Positions 53,157-63,377 of a stretch of 64,000 bases of DNA are shown here, piece by piece. The position numbers and the translations under genes are program-made. Under the pieces are notes generated by a model. The model worked only from the letters and a program-made list of their open reading frames with translations. It was not told the DNA's origin and did no database searches. Location: contig NC_009485.1 of the NCBI RefSeq assembly GCF_000015165.1, positions 2,644,001 through 2,708,000 of the forward strand, written 5' to 3'. Position 1 is the first letter of the stretch. The number at the start of each line of letters is the position of its first letter. This stretch comes from Bradyrhizobium sp. BTAi1. Lineage in GTDB: Bacteria > Pseudomonadota > Alphaproteobacteria > Rhizobiales > Xanthobacteraceae.

Positions 53157-56100
53157 CGTCCGCTCCCTTCTCGATTGCCAGCACGGCGCGGCTGCCGCCG
53201 TTGTACACGATCGGGATATCGATCCATTCCTTGCCTTTCAGAAGCAGGAAGTTCCGCGTCTTGTCGACCTCATTGGCGGACAGCGCGATCATGAAGAATT
53301 CCGGTGTGACCTTGGCGGTCAGGGTGGACAATGCGGCGCCGCGGCCTGCCTCCTTGGCCTTCATGCTGACGCCCTTCAAGGTGTCGACTCCTGCGTGGCT
53401 CGGGTCGCCCGGCCAGTTGAACTTGACCTCCAGGATATGGCTCGCCGGCATTTCGCTTTCCTTGTTGGGCCGCAGCGACAACGTGGCCTTCATCTGCTTG
53501 TCGATCTCGACATCGCCTTTGATCGAAGCCGGCACGCTGCCGGCGGCGGGCTCGACGCGCCAGGTCACCTTGCCGAGATAGCGCTTGCCGCCTGGGTCCT
53601 GCGGGTCCTCCTGATAGAGAACGGCATGCGACACCATCGGTTGGGCCGCGTTCCCCGTCGTGATGGTGCTCCCAGGAGAGCCCTCGCGGGATGCCGTGCT
53701 CGTGACGTCCGGCGTCATCCGTTCCGCGGTGACCTTGTGCGGCTCCGTTGTCGCCGGCAGCGCGGCGGCAGGCGGGGCTGCATTCCACGAGGCCGTAAGC
53801 TGAGTCAGGGCTGTCTGCCAGGACGTCGCGATCCGACGTCCTGTCGGCTGCCAGACGAGCGACGCGGTCACCAGGGTAATGGTCAGGACTGCGGCTGCGG
53901 CCACGACCGGTCGGCGCAGCGAACTGCGCGGCCGCGCTCTGATCTGGTCGAGCGCCGGACGCAGGCGTGCCGAGAGCCGCTGGTGATCGATGATGGCACG
54001 GCCGCGCGCAGGCCCAAACTGGCCGCGCGCCATGGCCGCGCCCGTGTCAGGCGCTTTCGCCGGCTTGGCGCGGGCGGCGTCCGAGGGATCGTTCGAGATC
54101 GATGTTGCTTGGGCGCGAAGTTCGTTTTCTTTGTCTGTCGCCGGTGCGACTGGCTCCATCCAAGGCGGCAGCGCCGGAGAGGGGGCATCAAGCGGCGAGA
54201 CGTCAAGCTTCTCGCTGGCGACGTCGTGTCCCGACCGGCGCGAGGCCCGTGCCTCGTCCGCCGGGGCGCCGCCGATGATCCCGCTGCGCAGCCAGTCCGG
54301 CGCTGGATGCTCCGTCGGCTCGCTCAACGCGTCGCGCTGGTCTCGTCGGGCGATCGAGAGGTTTTCCGCGACCGTGGCGATTTCGTCTTCCAGTGAATGG
54401 GCCGGCCGTGTGACGGGCAGTCGAGGTTCTGCAGCGCCGGCGAGCGCCGCCGGAGCAGAATATGCTGTGGCCGCAGCGGACTGCGGCGGGATGAATGGTT
54501 GCGGCGGACTGAGCATCGGAAGTGCGATGGGGGCGACACGACGCGCATGCTCACGGAGCCGGATCACCCGGTCGGGAAACAGCGCGTTGAGGAGATCGCA
54601 GAGCGCCGTCTTCGGCGGCATGAGCTGACGAATGGGGATCGGGACACCGCCGCGTGGAGCGCGGATGATCTCTCGGACGTCGCGATCGTCCGGGACGATT
54701 GTCTCCTCGCTCGGCCGGTCTTCGGCGACCGCGAGAATCTTGCGGCCTCTGAGCAGGGTCGTGAGTTCGCGCAGGTCCGATCGCGAGGCGTCGTCGATGA
54801 TGATGAGATCGAATGCGTCCAGTCGCGGCGGCAGCTGCTCGGCAACGCGCCAAGCCGGCATCAGCTGGCAGGGGATGCCTTGGTGGCAATTTTCGAGGCC
54901 CTCGCGCGCGACCTGACGCAGCCGGAACGCGCTCGGACCGGAGCAGGTCGCGGCAAGCTTGTGCGACGTCGTCGTGAACATGGTGAACGCCTGCCGCACG
55001 GCGCTGCTCGTGTTCTGGACCAAGGCGAGGTGCATCCGCGCAACGACAACGTCCTCGAACAGCTCGCGCAGCCGCGTCTCCAATACGGCGCGCTGCTCGG
55101 ACAGATCCTGCAGCAGCTGCTGCTGACCGACGCCTTCGGTCTGTCCGATCAGCACGGCCCAGTTCCAGGCCAGCATCCAGTCGGCGACCAGCACCGCGTC
55201 GCCGCCGTCCGCGGTGGCCGGCTCGGTGCGGATCCGCCGGGCGAGTGCGCTCGCCCCGGCCTCGGTCAAGCTCTGGCAAACCTCGGTGAGGAGCTCGATA
55301 TCCTGGCGCCGCTCATGCAGGCTCTGCAGCTGCCTGCAAATGACGCCCCAGCGCGTCTCGATCTCACGCGGGTCGACGTCGGCTCGTCCGATCTGCGACA
55401 GTACTTCGGCCTGGACCCGTGTCGTGATTGCACCGCGGCCGTGAAACAGCTCGTTCAGCCGGGCGAGCTCGCTGCGCTGCTTGCCGATGCGCTCGGCAGT
55501 GCTTCTGATGACGGATGCGAGCGCGGCCAATCGGCGGCTGTCGCCGAGCAAGCTGGCGACTTTGCCGGCCGGCATCGACAGCTTTGCGATCGTGGCCAGG
55601 ACATTACGGCTGGCCAGCGCCGCGGTCACGATCGCGACCTCGACGTTCCTGACGATACGCTCGTGGCCGTGGAGGGTGTTGGCGGAGTCGGGCTCGTGCG
55701 TTGGCGCACCGATCTCGACGGCCAGTGTGCGCCATCGGACGTCGAGCGAATGCAGGTGACGCCGCCATGTCAGATAATCGCGCACATGGCCCCAATCGGC
55801 TGCGCTGTTCGGCGCGAAGCCGCAGATTGTGATCGCATCCAATGTCTGCTTCAGCACGCGTCCGGATCGCGAGAACGTCGCAAAGGCCTTTTGTCCGGCC
55901 GAGAGCCGCTCGACGCGCCTCAGCAACTCCTCGTTGGTGAAGGCGTCGGCTGGAATGTCCACCGGCCTCACCAGGAATCCGGCGCGTCGCGCCAACAAGG
56001 ATGATGCATCGCGGGCAAAATCAACCAGGATGCCGCTGTCGACGGAGGTGTCGCTTGCCTCGGAGCCGACCGGAGACAGCGATGCAAGCCATGGTTCGTC

Positions 56101-58155
56101 GGCAACGGTCCGATGCGCCGCCGCCAGTGCCTCAAGATCGCTGGCGAACTTGTCGGCGCCCTCCGGCTGGAGTTTCGCGACGGCCTGATGGGCCAGCTGG
56201 CCATCATCGCCGTCCTGGTCCGCTACCGCGGCCATCAACTGCAAATCCGCGTGCAGTCGCATCACCGCCGCTGCGTCAGGCAGCTGCGCGATGTCCGGCA
56301 CTTGGTCATCGAGGTATTCGATGTCTCCGCCAAGCCGCGATCGCGCCGACCGCGCCTGGTCGACCGCGGCGACGATCAGATCGGTCTCGCTCAGAAATCG
56401 CAGCGGCCGATCAGTGAACCACGCATAGGCATCGCGATCAGCAATCATGGTTGCCAGCGCGTCGAGCGGCAAATCGGAAGTGCCGGATCGCAGCAGCGTA
56501 CGGCCGGCGATGTCGGCGACCTCGTCATCGAGACGCGTTATTGCGTGGCTGGTCGCGATGATGTCCTGCTCGAGCCGGTTGACCTGTTCGGCCTGGGCGT
56601 GCAGGTCGGTCGTGTCCAGGATCGACAGCAGCCGGCGGACCACGCGCTCAGCGTGCTTCAACGCGTCCTTGTCGGATCCGGTCAGATCGACCGTGAGGTC
56701 GCGAACGGCGCGGGGCAGCTTTTCGGACAGCGCCAAAAGTGCGGGTTTGCTGCGGGACACGACGAGGACCCGCAGGCCAAGCGCGAGATGGTGACAGACC
56801 ACGTTGGCGATCGCAGCCGTCCGATCGGGCGCAACTGCGCCCTTTACGACAAGGCCGTCCGATCGCTGGAGCTGGCGCACGATCTCCATCTGGTCGGAGT
56901 TGGTCGGCAGCGGAAAGAACAGATCGCCGCGATCTGCCGCGGATTGCTCGGCTGGCGTGGTGGCGATCGGGTCCCCGATCACGTTGGACAGCCGCCGGCG
57001 CGTGCCGTCATGGGGGGCGTGATCCACAGCCCCGAGCAAACAGTGCGCCAGCGCAGTGAGCCAGCCCTCGTTCGCCGGCATGTAGTCCAGCGCTCGCTGC
57101 AGGCGCTTGATGTCGCGCAGCAGGAGTCCGTTCGAGCGCGGCCGCGCAAAGATCACCCAGCGATCCGAGACGACCAGTTGCTCAGTTTCTTCAGCCGGCG
57201 GCAGCGCCGTATCCGGCAGCCCCGGGCAATAGAGTCCGTCCGGGTCGAGCTGCGAGCCGATGGTGCTGAGGATAGGCTCGAAGGTGGCGGGCTCGAATGG
57301 CGAAAGCTCGACGCCGCGCGCGAGCCGCTGCTCGGCGGTGTGCTCGGCCAGCCTGGCAGCCGATGTGAGCGGTTCGAATGCGCGTAGGTTGACGGTCGCG
57401 CCGACCATGCGGGGACGGATCCTGATCTCGGCGTCCGAGCTTCCGCGAACCTCGATCTCGACCAGACGTTCGAGCAGCGGCAGCTCCAGCTCGCGGCCAC
57501 CGCGACGCCAACGTGATAGGCCGACACCCCACACGATCTCGCAGCTCGCCTCGTTGTGCCCGGGCGCGGTCGCGCGGGCCATGTCGTGCAGCTTGTGGTA
57601 CAGCGCGATGGTCCGGCGACGTGGACGCTCGGCCGCGGCCCAGGCGGCCCAGGAGCCGGCAAGATAGCGATCCAGACGTTCGACGACATCCGGGCGTTGC
57701 TCGAGGTGCAAGCGCAGGCTCCAGAGCCCGGCCGAGGCCGGCTGCCCGCTGGCCGGCGCGCAATGCTCGGTGCGGGCCTGCGCTGCCGCGATCAGCCGGT
57801 CCTTCTCTGCGGTCTGCACCGTGATTGTCACGCGCTGCCGAACCAGCGGACGCCGGTCCGGATCCGGGGAGACGTCGATCCACATCGCCAGATCGGTATC
57901 GACCGCCGGTGGGTCGGCCGGAAGCAGACGCTCGACAGCGAGCCAGATGGGGCCATGCGCATCGAAAGTATTGCAGCTAACGCCCGGCAAATCCTCCAGC
58001 TCGTGCTGCTGGAAGACGAAGCGATGTCCGCCCGCGAGCCGGTGGTCGGACACGCGATCGACCAATTGCGCGTCATGCAGGATCACTTCGGCCACATGAT
58101 CGAGGACCTTCTGCAAAGGTCCGATCGTCGGCTGCAGTCGATGGACAGCGTTCAT
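53113..58155 (-). CDS. 1680-residue protein: degenerate SF1-helicase-like region, membrane anchor and C-terminal periplasmic domain
   Basis: Residues 1-400 are unassigned. Around residue 410-520 the text follows a DNA2/NAM7-type superfamily 1 helicase (FFPLPTNSDQMEIVRQLQ, then VVKGAVAPDRTAAIANVVCH), but the Walker A GPPGTGKT is changed to GAVAPDRT, losing the lysine. Residues 520-1100 are helix-rich and coiled-coil-like. The Walker B region (about 1115) reads FDLIIIDDASRSDLRELTTL with DD for DE, and LREHARRV resembles the helicase LREHFRC motif. The second RecA-like domain is absent; a Pro/Ala-rich linker leads to a transmembrane helix (about 1413-1434) and a domain from MVSHAVLYQEDP (1506) to the end that I recall from other Bradyrhizobium membrane proteins. 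ATG 58155 has GGAGAG 6 bases upstream. Function unknown. Confidence 0.75.
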   Translation of the reverse strand: MNAVHRLQPTIGPLQKVLDHVAEVILHDAQLVDRVSDHRLAGGHRFVFQQHELEDLPGVSCNTFDAHGPIWLAVERLLPADPPAVDTDLAMWIDVSPDPDRRPLVRQRVTITVQTAEKDRLIAAAQARTEHCAPASGQPASAGLWSLRLHLEQRPDVVERLDRYLAGSWAAWAAAERPRRRTIALYHKLHDMARATAPGHNEASCEIVWGVGLSRWRRGGRELELPLLERLVEIEVRGSSDAEIRIRPRMVGATVNLRAFEPLTSAARLAEHTAEQRLARGVELSPFEPATFEPILSTIGSQLDPDGLYCPGLPDTALPPAEETEQLVVSDRWVIFARPRSNGLLLRDIKRLQRALDYMPANEGWLTALAHCLLGAVDHAPHDGTRRRLSNVIGDPIATTPAEQSAADRGDLFFPLPTNSDQMEIVRQLQRSDGLVVKGAVAPDRTAAIANVVCHHLALGLRVLVVSRSKPALLALSEKLPRAVRDLTVDLTGSDKDALKHAERVVRRLLSILDTTDLHAQAEQVNRLEQDIIATSHAITRLDDEVADIAGRTLLRSGTSDLPLDALATMIADRDAYAWFTDRPLRFLSETDLIVAAVDQARSARSRLGGDIEYLDDQVPDIAQLPDAAAVMRLHADLQLMAAVADQDGDDGQLAHQAVAKLQPEGADKFASDLEALAAAHRTVADEPWLASLSPVGSEASDTSVDSGILVDFARDASSLLARRAGFLVRPVDIPADAFTNEELLRRVERLSAGQKAFATFSRSGRVLKQTLDAITICGFAPNSAADWGHVRDYLTWRRHLHSLDVRWRTLAVEIGAPTHEPDSANTLHGHERIVRNVEVAIVTAALASRNVLATIAKLSMPAGKVASLLGDSRRLAALASVIRSTAERIGKQRSELARLNELFHGRGAITTRVQAEVLSQIGRADVDPREIETRWGVICRQLQSLHERRQDIELLTEVCQSLTEAGASALARRIRTEPATADGGDAVLVADWMLAWNWAVLIGQTEGVGQQQLLQDLSEQRAVLETRLRELFEDVVVARMHLALVQNTSSAVRQAFTMFTTTSHKLAATCSGPSAFRLRQVAREGLENCHQGIPCQLMPAWRVAEQLPPRLDAFDLIIIDDASRSDLRELTTLLRGRKILAVAEDRPSEETIVPDDRDVREIIRAPRGGVPIPIRQLMPPKTALCDLLNALFPDRVIRLREHARRVAPIALPMLSPPQPFIPPQSAAATAYSAPAALAGAAEPRLPVTRPAHSLEDEIATVAENLSIARRDQRDALSEPTEHPAPDWLRSGIIGGAPADEARASRRSGHDVASEKLDVSPLDAPSPALPPWMEPVAPATDKENELRAQATSISNDPSDAARAKPAKAPDTGAAMARGQFGPARGRAIIDHQRLSARLRPALDQIRARPRSSLRRPVVAAAAVLTITLVTASLVWQPTGRRIATSWQTALTQLTASWNAAPPAAALPATTEPHKVTAERMTPDVTSTASREGSPGSTITTGNAAQPMVSHAVLYQEDPQDPGGKRYLGKVTWRVEPAAGSVPASIKGDVEIDKQMKATLSLRPNKESEMPASHILEVKFNWPGDPSHAGVDTLKGVSMKAKEAGRGAALSTLTAKVTPEFFMIALSANEVDKTRNFLLLKGKEWIDIPIVYNGGSRAVLAIEKGADGERAFTDAFTAWGQ

Positions 58156-59067
58156 GTTGGCTCTCCGACAATGGCGGCGACGAAACGAAGCAAGCGGGTC
58201 ACCTCCGCGTCTGGACTCCGGCGTCCATCCGACGGCGGCAAGCGCAGCCGCGAGCATCAAAGCAAATGGACGCTCTTTGCGTCAGTGTCTTGGTGTGGCC
58301 AGCTGATGTTGTTCGTCCGCCGCTTTCGCGGAAATACTAACAAGCGTCGTGTAGGCCAAACTAATTGTCGGATTATAGGGGCACGCAATGCGGCGTAATG
58401 ATGAGAGATCCGTATGCGACGTCTTGCCATAGAAAACTGCGTCAACTGATCTGTTATCACTTCGAGAACTGCTGCCGTCGGCTGTCGCGAGTCCGTTTAG
58501 AATTTCTTTAAAGAGCCGAGGTCTCCATCCGCGCGGCCTGCCTTGATTGGTTGTGGGAGGTATTCGCGTGTGCCGGGACGTTTCCGGGGCGCGTGCAGCA
58601 TGCGGTGCCTTGCCGCAATCAGCACGGCGTCAGCGTCCGCTTCGTCGCTGAAATCCCGCGCGCCGCCCAAGCGGCGCCGTGGCGAGGCCGCAATTTATCT
58701 CGGAGTGCGGCGTTGGCCGGCGATGTATGGCGTCACGCCATTCTGCGCGTTTTGGAGGAGCGAATACAGCTCAACGCTGTGACAACTTCCGTCTCGCGCT
58801 CTGAATGAAGATCTGACGACAATTAGCAGAAGCTGAAAGTACTTAGCTCGTTTGCTGCAATTGCCAAGGTCAGCGGGGTTGCTCGTAGTCACGGTCTGGC
58901 GGAGCGGGCGCCGCCCAACTGATGACACGCCAGCATCTTCGACGAGCCCAAGTATCGACATTGCCGGCTTCTAGCGCGAATGGCTCGCACTCGCGCATGG
59001 CGTCGATGCTCACGGCGGCGGGTGAAGGGGATGCAAGTCCGCGCATCATCATGGGGAGGTTGGACTG
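58156..59067. other. Long divergent intergenic region between giant gene and porin gene
   Basis: These 912 bases contain promoters for two divergent genes but no gene I can support. Open frames of 60-90 codons on both strands are arginine- or serine-rich without motifs. AT-rich patches lie at about 58330-58380, 58420-58515 and 58800-58870. A weakly coding frame at 58551-58808 was considered and rejected. Confidence 0.45.
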
Positions 59068-60903
59068 ATGATCTTGAATAGCTGCAGCGGGAGACGCGCG
59101 GATGATTCCGCGTCCTCACACGACGGCGCTTTGCACATTGGCTGGGGCGGTCGTCCGACCCGCGGCCGCGGCGGATTGCTGCCATCTCTGCTTGCCGCGG
59201 TGTCGACACTGGCGTTGAGCGCGGCAGCCGCACAGGCGGCCGACGATCGATCGTCGCAGCCGGCGGACGGGGCGGCGGTCAAGGCGCTGATGGCGAAGAT
59301 CGAGTCCATGGAGCAGCGCATCAACACGCTTCAGGTCGAGCTCAAGGACGCCAAGGCGAAGAAGACGACCAGCGTCGGACAGTCGGCCTCGCAGGCCTCC
59401 AGGAATCCGTCCGGGCCGGTCGCTCTGATTGGTGCGAAGGATGCACATGGGGGCGCCTTGAAGGCGTCGGACAACGCGCAGGCCGCGTCCAAGTCGGTCG
59501 GCAACGCCATGGCGCTGGCCGATTCGAAGGACGTCAAGAATGGGGGATCGACAACGGCCGATGCCGCGCCGCCGTCATCTCCCGCGTCCCGGCTCGCGGC
59601 TGCGTTCGCGGACGCCGATCCGAAGCCGAAATTCCTGCCCGCTGCCGATCTGAAGGCGCCTCCGCCGCCCACCGGGAAGGATCTGTTCGGCGTGGCGCCC
59701 TCGCCAGTGCCCGGAATGCGGATCGGCATGTATGGCGAGATCAAGCTGGGCTCGATGCAGAATCCTGCCGCCAACGGCCAGTGGCAGAACGGTTTCGACA
59801 TGGCGCGTCTGGTCCTGCTGCCGACCTATCAGGTCAACGATTATATCACCTTCAACGCGGAGCTGGAGTGGGAGCACGGCGGCACTGCGTTCGACAATGA
59901 TGACAAGCTGCATGGCGCGGTCGAAGTCGAGCAGGCCTTCTTCGACGTCAAGTTCAACGATCATTTCACCCTGCGTTCGCCAGGTATCGACTTGATCCCG
60001 ATCTCGTTTACAAATCTCTATCACGAGCCGACGCTGTTCTACTCGGTGCAGCGGCCGGAGCTTGCCAACGGCCTGATTCCGACGACCTGGTATGCGCCGG
60101 CGGCCGGCTTCTACGGCAAGATTGTCGACGGCTTGAATTATCAGTTCCAGATCAGCCAGAGCGCGGAAGATTTCGGCGACGACTTTGCTCATCGGGGTGA
60201 CAATGGCCACATCAATTCAGGAGGTTATGCGGCTGGCATCAGCGGCTCGGAAGCGCTGGCGCTCTCTCGCGCGCCGATCGGCGACTTCCGGCAGCTGAGC
60301 AATGAGCTCGCTTATACCTTGCGTCTGAGCTACACGCCGTCGTTCCTGCCCGGCTTCGCCGGAAGCTCTGCGATCTATTATTCGCCGAACGTTACGCCGC
60401 GCGGCGCGTATGCCACGCAGCCTGACGGCACCGAGGTTCCGCTCGGCAAGAACGCGATGACGATCTTCAATACCGAAGCGCGCTACCGGGTGCCGAACAC
60501 CGGACTCGAGCTGCGAGCCGAATATGCCCATGTGAACTTCTCCAACCCGGAGAACCTGCGGGCCAATAATGATCTCGACGACACGAACAATGTCGGCAAG
60601 AACATGTGGGGCTATTCGGGCGAGATTGCCTATCACTTCAGAGCGCCGAATGATTACGACATTGTGCCGTTCTATCGCTACACACGGCAGAACTTCCAGA
60701 CATCCGGCATGCTCGGCTCAGATCTGACCAACGGACTCAATAACATCACAGGGAGCGGTGACATGACGTTCCATGACGTCGGCGTCGCCGTGTTCCCCAA
60801 TCCGAGCCTGGTCTACAAACTGAACTACACCAAGGTCATTGACCGTAGTCCGACCGGTGCGATGTCCGACCGGGTTCTCGCTGGGGTCGGCTGGCTCTGG
60901 TAG
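59068..60903 (+). CDS. Outer-membrane porin with N-terminal coiled coil
   Basis: This 611-residue protein has a long N-region and signal peptide (LLPSLLAAVSTLALSAAAAQ then AADD), a short coiled coil (ALMAKIESMEQRINTLQVEL), a low-complexity spacer of about 100 residues and a beta-barrel of about 400 residues starting at GMRIGMYGEIKLGSMQ. The barrel contains many alternating-hydrophobic strands and ends in an aromatic residue (GVGWLW), as outer-membrane proteins do. It resembles DcaP/phosphate-selective-type porins, with the N-terminal coiled coil expected to form a trimeric stalk. The ATG at 59068 has GGAGG 8 bases upstream. It precedes the secretin by about 140 bases. Confidence 0.8.
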   Translation: MILNSCSGRRADDSASSHDGALHIGWGGRPTRGRGGLLPSLLAAVSTLALSAAAAQAADDRSSQPADGAAVKALMAKIESMEQRINTLQVELKDAKAKKTTSVGQSASQASRNPSGPVALIGAKDAHGGALKASDNAQAASKSVGNAMALADSKDVKNGGSTTADAAPPSSPASRLAAAFADADPKPKFLPAADLKAPPPPTGKDLFGVAPSPVPGMRIGMYGEIKLGSMQNPAANGQWQNGFDMARLVLLPTYQVNDYITFNAELEWEHGGTAFDNDDKLHGAVEVEQAFFDVKFNDHFTLRSPGIDLIPISFTNLYHEPTLFYSVQRPELANGLIPTTWYAPAAGFYGKIVDGLNYQFQISQSAEDFGDDFAHRGDNGHINSGGYAAGISGSEALALSRAPIGDFRQLSNELAYTLRLSYTPSFLPGFAGSSAIYYSPNVTPRGAYATQPDGTEVPLGKNAMTIFNTEARYRVPNTGLELRAEYAHVNFSNPENLRANNDLDDTNNVGKNMWGYSGEIAYHFRAPNDYDIVPFYRYTRQNFQTSGMLGSDLTNGLNNITGSGDMTFHDVGVAVFPNPSLVYKLNYTKVIDRSPTGAMSDRVLAGVGWLW

Positions 60904-61046
60904 CCGGCCGCATGAGGAGAGGCCGCTGCCCTCTGGGCGGCGGCTGTCCTCCAGCAGGCGAGCTGAGGATCCAGGACGGAACGAGAGCTGTTCCGCCTCG
61001 GAGACTTGTAACTTGGAAGTACTCGGTAGATTGGGTGGGCGGGCGA

Positions 61047-63377
61047 GTGTTGGCGATTTCTGATGAGGGCCCTGGTTGGCGGCGATGCCGTGCGCTCGCC
61101 GCGCTGGTCATAGTGTCGATGGTGCTGGCGGGCTGCAATCCGGCGACGCTCGGGAGCGACAGTCGCGGCGACGACGTGATGGACAAGGTCGGGCGTCTCG
61201 ACCTCTCGCCGCGCTATCCGCGACAGGTCATGCCGGAGCAGTCGCCGGCGGCGCGCCGTGCGCGGGCGGAGATCTACGGCGGCAATGACGATCCCAGGGA
61301 CGCACGTGCGGAACTGCCGGCGGCGCCATCGCTTCCGGTGCAGGAGGCCGCAGCCCATTCGCAGGCGATCGGCAACGGCTTCGAGCTGAATTTCGAGAAT
61401 TCGCCAATCGCGACCGTGGCCAAGGTCGTGCTCGGCGACGTGCTTGGTGTCGGCTACACCATCGATCCGCGGATCCAGGGGACCGTGAGCCTGTCGTCGG
61501 TGCGTCCGGTGCCGAAATCGGACGTGGTCTACGTGCTCGAGAACGCCCTGCGGCTGGCCGGGACGGCACTTGTACGTGATAATTCCGGCTATCGCCTGAT
61601 TCCGCTCGGTGAGGCAGTCGGCGCGGGCAATGTGGATGCGCCCGGTGCTGCGGCCGAGCCCGGCTACGGCATCACGGTGCTTCCGCTGCAATATGTCTCG
61701 GCACCGACGCTGCTGAAGCTACTCGACAGCTTCGCACTCAAGCCCGGCACGGTGCGCGCAGACCCGGGCCGCAACATGTTGTTAATCCAGGGCACCGGCT
61801 CCGAGCGACGCACGGCGGTCGATGCCGCGCTGAGCTTCGACGCAGACTGGATGAAAGGGCAATCGGTCGGGATCTTCCCGATCGCCAACGGCAATCCGGA
61901 GCCGATCGTCGCCGAGCTCGAGAAGATCATGGACACCGGCGACAGTGGGCTCGGTCAGAACATGGTCAAGTTCCAGACCATCAGCCGGATGAACGCGGTC
62001 ATGGTCATCAGCCGCAAGCCGGCACTGCTGCGCACCGCCGAGACCTGGATCAAGCGGCTGGATGCCGGCAACACGCTCCGCAACAGCGTTCATGTCTACC
62101 GCGTCAAATACGGCGAAGCGCGGCAGATGGCGCGGGTGTTGAACGAGATGTTCACGGGAAATTCGGCCAGCGCCGACGCGTCGTCGACGGATCTCGCCCC
62201 GGGATCGGGCGCCGCATCGAGTTCGAGCAGCGAGCGGCTGTCGGCCGCGGGGACGGCGTCGACAGGCAGTCTCTCGGGTCAGCAGCCCGGCAACAACGGT
62301 CTGGTCGCCAATCGTGGCTTCGGAGGTGCGCCGCCGGCGACCCAGACGAGCCTCGATTCGGCCCCGGAGTCGCGCGCGTCCGCCGGCGGCAGCAAGCCGC
62401 TGATGGACGGCGTGCGCATCACGCCCGACGTGGTCAACAACACGCTGCTGATCTATGCCGACCGTGAGAACTACCGCATCATCGAAGCTACCTTGCGACA
62501 GTGCGACCGGCCGCAGCTGCAGGTCGCGATTGATGCCACCATCGCCGAAGTGACGCTCAACGACAATCTGAACTACGGCGTGCAGGCCTATCTGACCAGC
62601 AAGAATCTTGGCCTGCGGCCAGATCAAGGCTCACTCCTCAACACCACCTCGACATCGGCGCCGGCGACGGTCGCCTCGGCCGCCGGGACGATCACCAACG
62701 CCTTCTTGAACCGTGCCTTTCCGGGCTTCAATTTCCTGATCGGGTCGGAATCGCAGCCGAGCGCCATCCTGAGCGCGTTGCACACGGTCACCGACGTCAA
62801 GGTGCTGTCCAATCCTTCGCTGGTGGTGATCGACAATCAAGCGGCGACATTGCAGGTCGGCGACCAGGTGCCGGTGTCGACCGGCAGCGCGACGGTGCTG
62901 ACGACCAACAACACGGTCGTGAATACGATCGACTATCGCAATACCGGGATCATCCTGCGGGTGGCGCCGCGCGTCAACGAGAACGGCAATGTGCGGCTGG
63001 AGATCGAGCAGGAGATCAGCAACGTCTCGCCGCAGACCGCGAACAGCCTCACGCCGACGGTGGCGCAGCGCAAGGTCAAGAGCGCGGTCGCGGTCGCCAG
63101 CGGTCAGACCGTGCTGCTGGCTGGCCTCATCAGCGAGACCCATCAGGGTACGCGCAACGGTGTGCCCGGCGTCGACCAGATCCCGGTGCTGGGCGATCTG
63201 TTCAGCAACAACGATCGCACCCGCGGGCGGACCGAGCTGATCATCTTCATCCGCCCCCAGATCATCCGCGACGGCACCGATGCGCATTACGTCGCCGAGG
63301 AGCTGCGCTCCAAGCTGCGTGGCACGATCAGGCCGGTGTCGACGAGCGCCCTTCAGCCGCCGCGGGCCGGCCGATGA
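61047..63377 (+). CDS. gspD: Type II secretion system secretin GspD (lipoprotein)
   Basis: This 776-residue outer-membrane secretin has a lipoprotein signal with lipobox LAGC (Cys30). After a spacer come N0 (NGFELNFENSPIATVAKVVL), N1-N3 modules (YGITVLPLQYVSAPTLLKLL; HVYRVKYGEARQMARVLNEM; a Ser/Gly-rich insert; DVVNNTLLIYADRENYRIIE) and the secretin domain with VKVLSNPSLVVIDNQAATLQ, VGDQVPVSTGSA and TELIIFIRPQIIRDG. The start GTG 61047 fits the lipoprotein signal; the open frame upstream to 60912 is unlikely. The stop overlaps the Sel1 gene start (ATGA). It forms the outer-membrane pore; other gsp genes would lie beyond the window if this is a full locus. Confidence 0.9.
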   Translation: MLAISDEGPGWRRCRALAALVIVSMVLAGCNPATLGSDSRGDDVMDKVGRLDLSPRYPRQVMPEQSPAARRARAEIYGGNDDPRDARAELPAAPSLPVQEAAAHSQAIGNGFELNFENSPIATVAKVVLGDVLGVGYTIDPRIQGTVSLSSVRPVPKSDVVYVLENALRLAGTALVRDNSGYRLIPLGEAVGAGNVDAPGAAAEPGYGITVLPLQYVSAPTLLKLLDSFALKPGTVRADPGRNMLLIQGTGSERRTAVDAALSFDADWMKGQSVGIFPIANGNPEPIVAELEKIMDTGDSGLGQNMVKFQTISRMNAVMVISRKPALLRTAETWIKRLDAGNTLRNSVHVYRVKYGEARQMARVLNEMFTGNSASADASSTDLAPGSGAASSSSSERLSAAGTASTGSLSGQQPGNNGLVANRGFGGAPPATQTSLDSAPESRASAGGSKPLMDGVRITPDVVNNTLLIYADRENYRIIEATLRQCDRPQLQVAIDATIAEVTLNDNLNYGVQAYLTSKNLGLRPDQGSLLNTTSTSAPATVASAAGTITNAFLNRAFPGFNFLIGSESQPSAILSALHTVTDVKVLSNPSLVVIDNQAATLQVGDQVPVSTGSATVLTTNNTVVNTIDYRNTGIILRVAPRVNENGNVRLEIEQEISNVSPQTANSLTPTVAQRKVKSAVAVASGQTVLLAGLISETHQGTRNGVPGVDQIPVLGDLFSNNDRTRGRTELIIFIRPQIIRDGTDAHYVAEELRSKLRGTIRPVSTSALQPPRAGR

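Noticed and set aside
54397..56004. 535-codon plus-strand frame inside the giant gene
   Set aside because: Antisense to a continuous 1680-codon gene with a good ribosome site and helicase-like motifs; no recognisable text in this frame.
58543..58808. Plus-strand frames of 79-85 codons in the region before the porin
   Set aside because: Low-complexity arginine/alanine text, two overlapping frames equally open, no family features.
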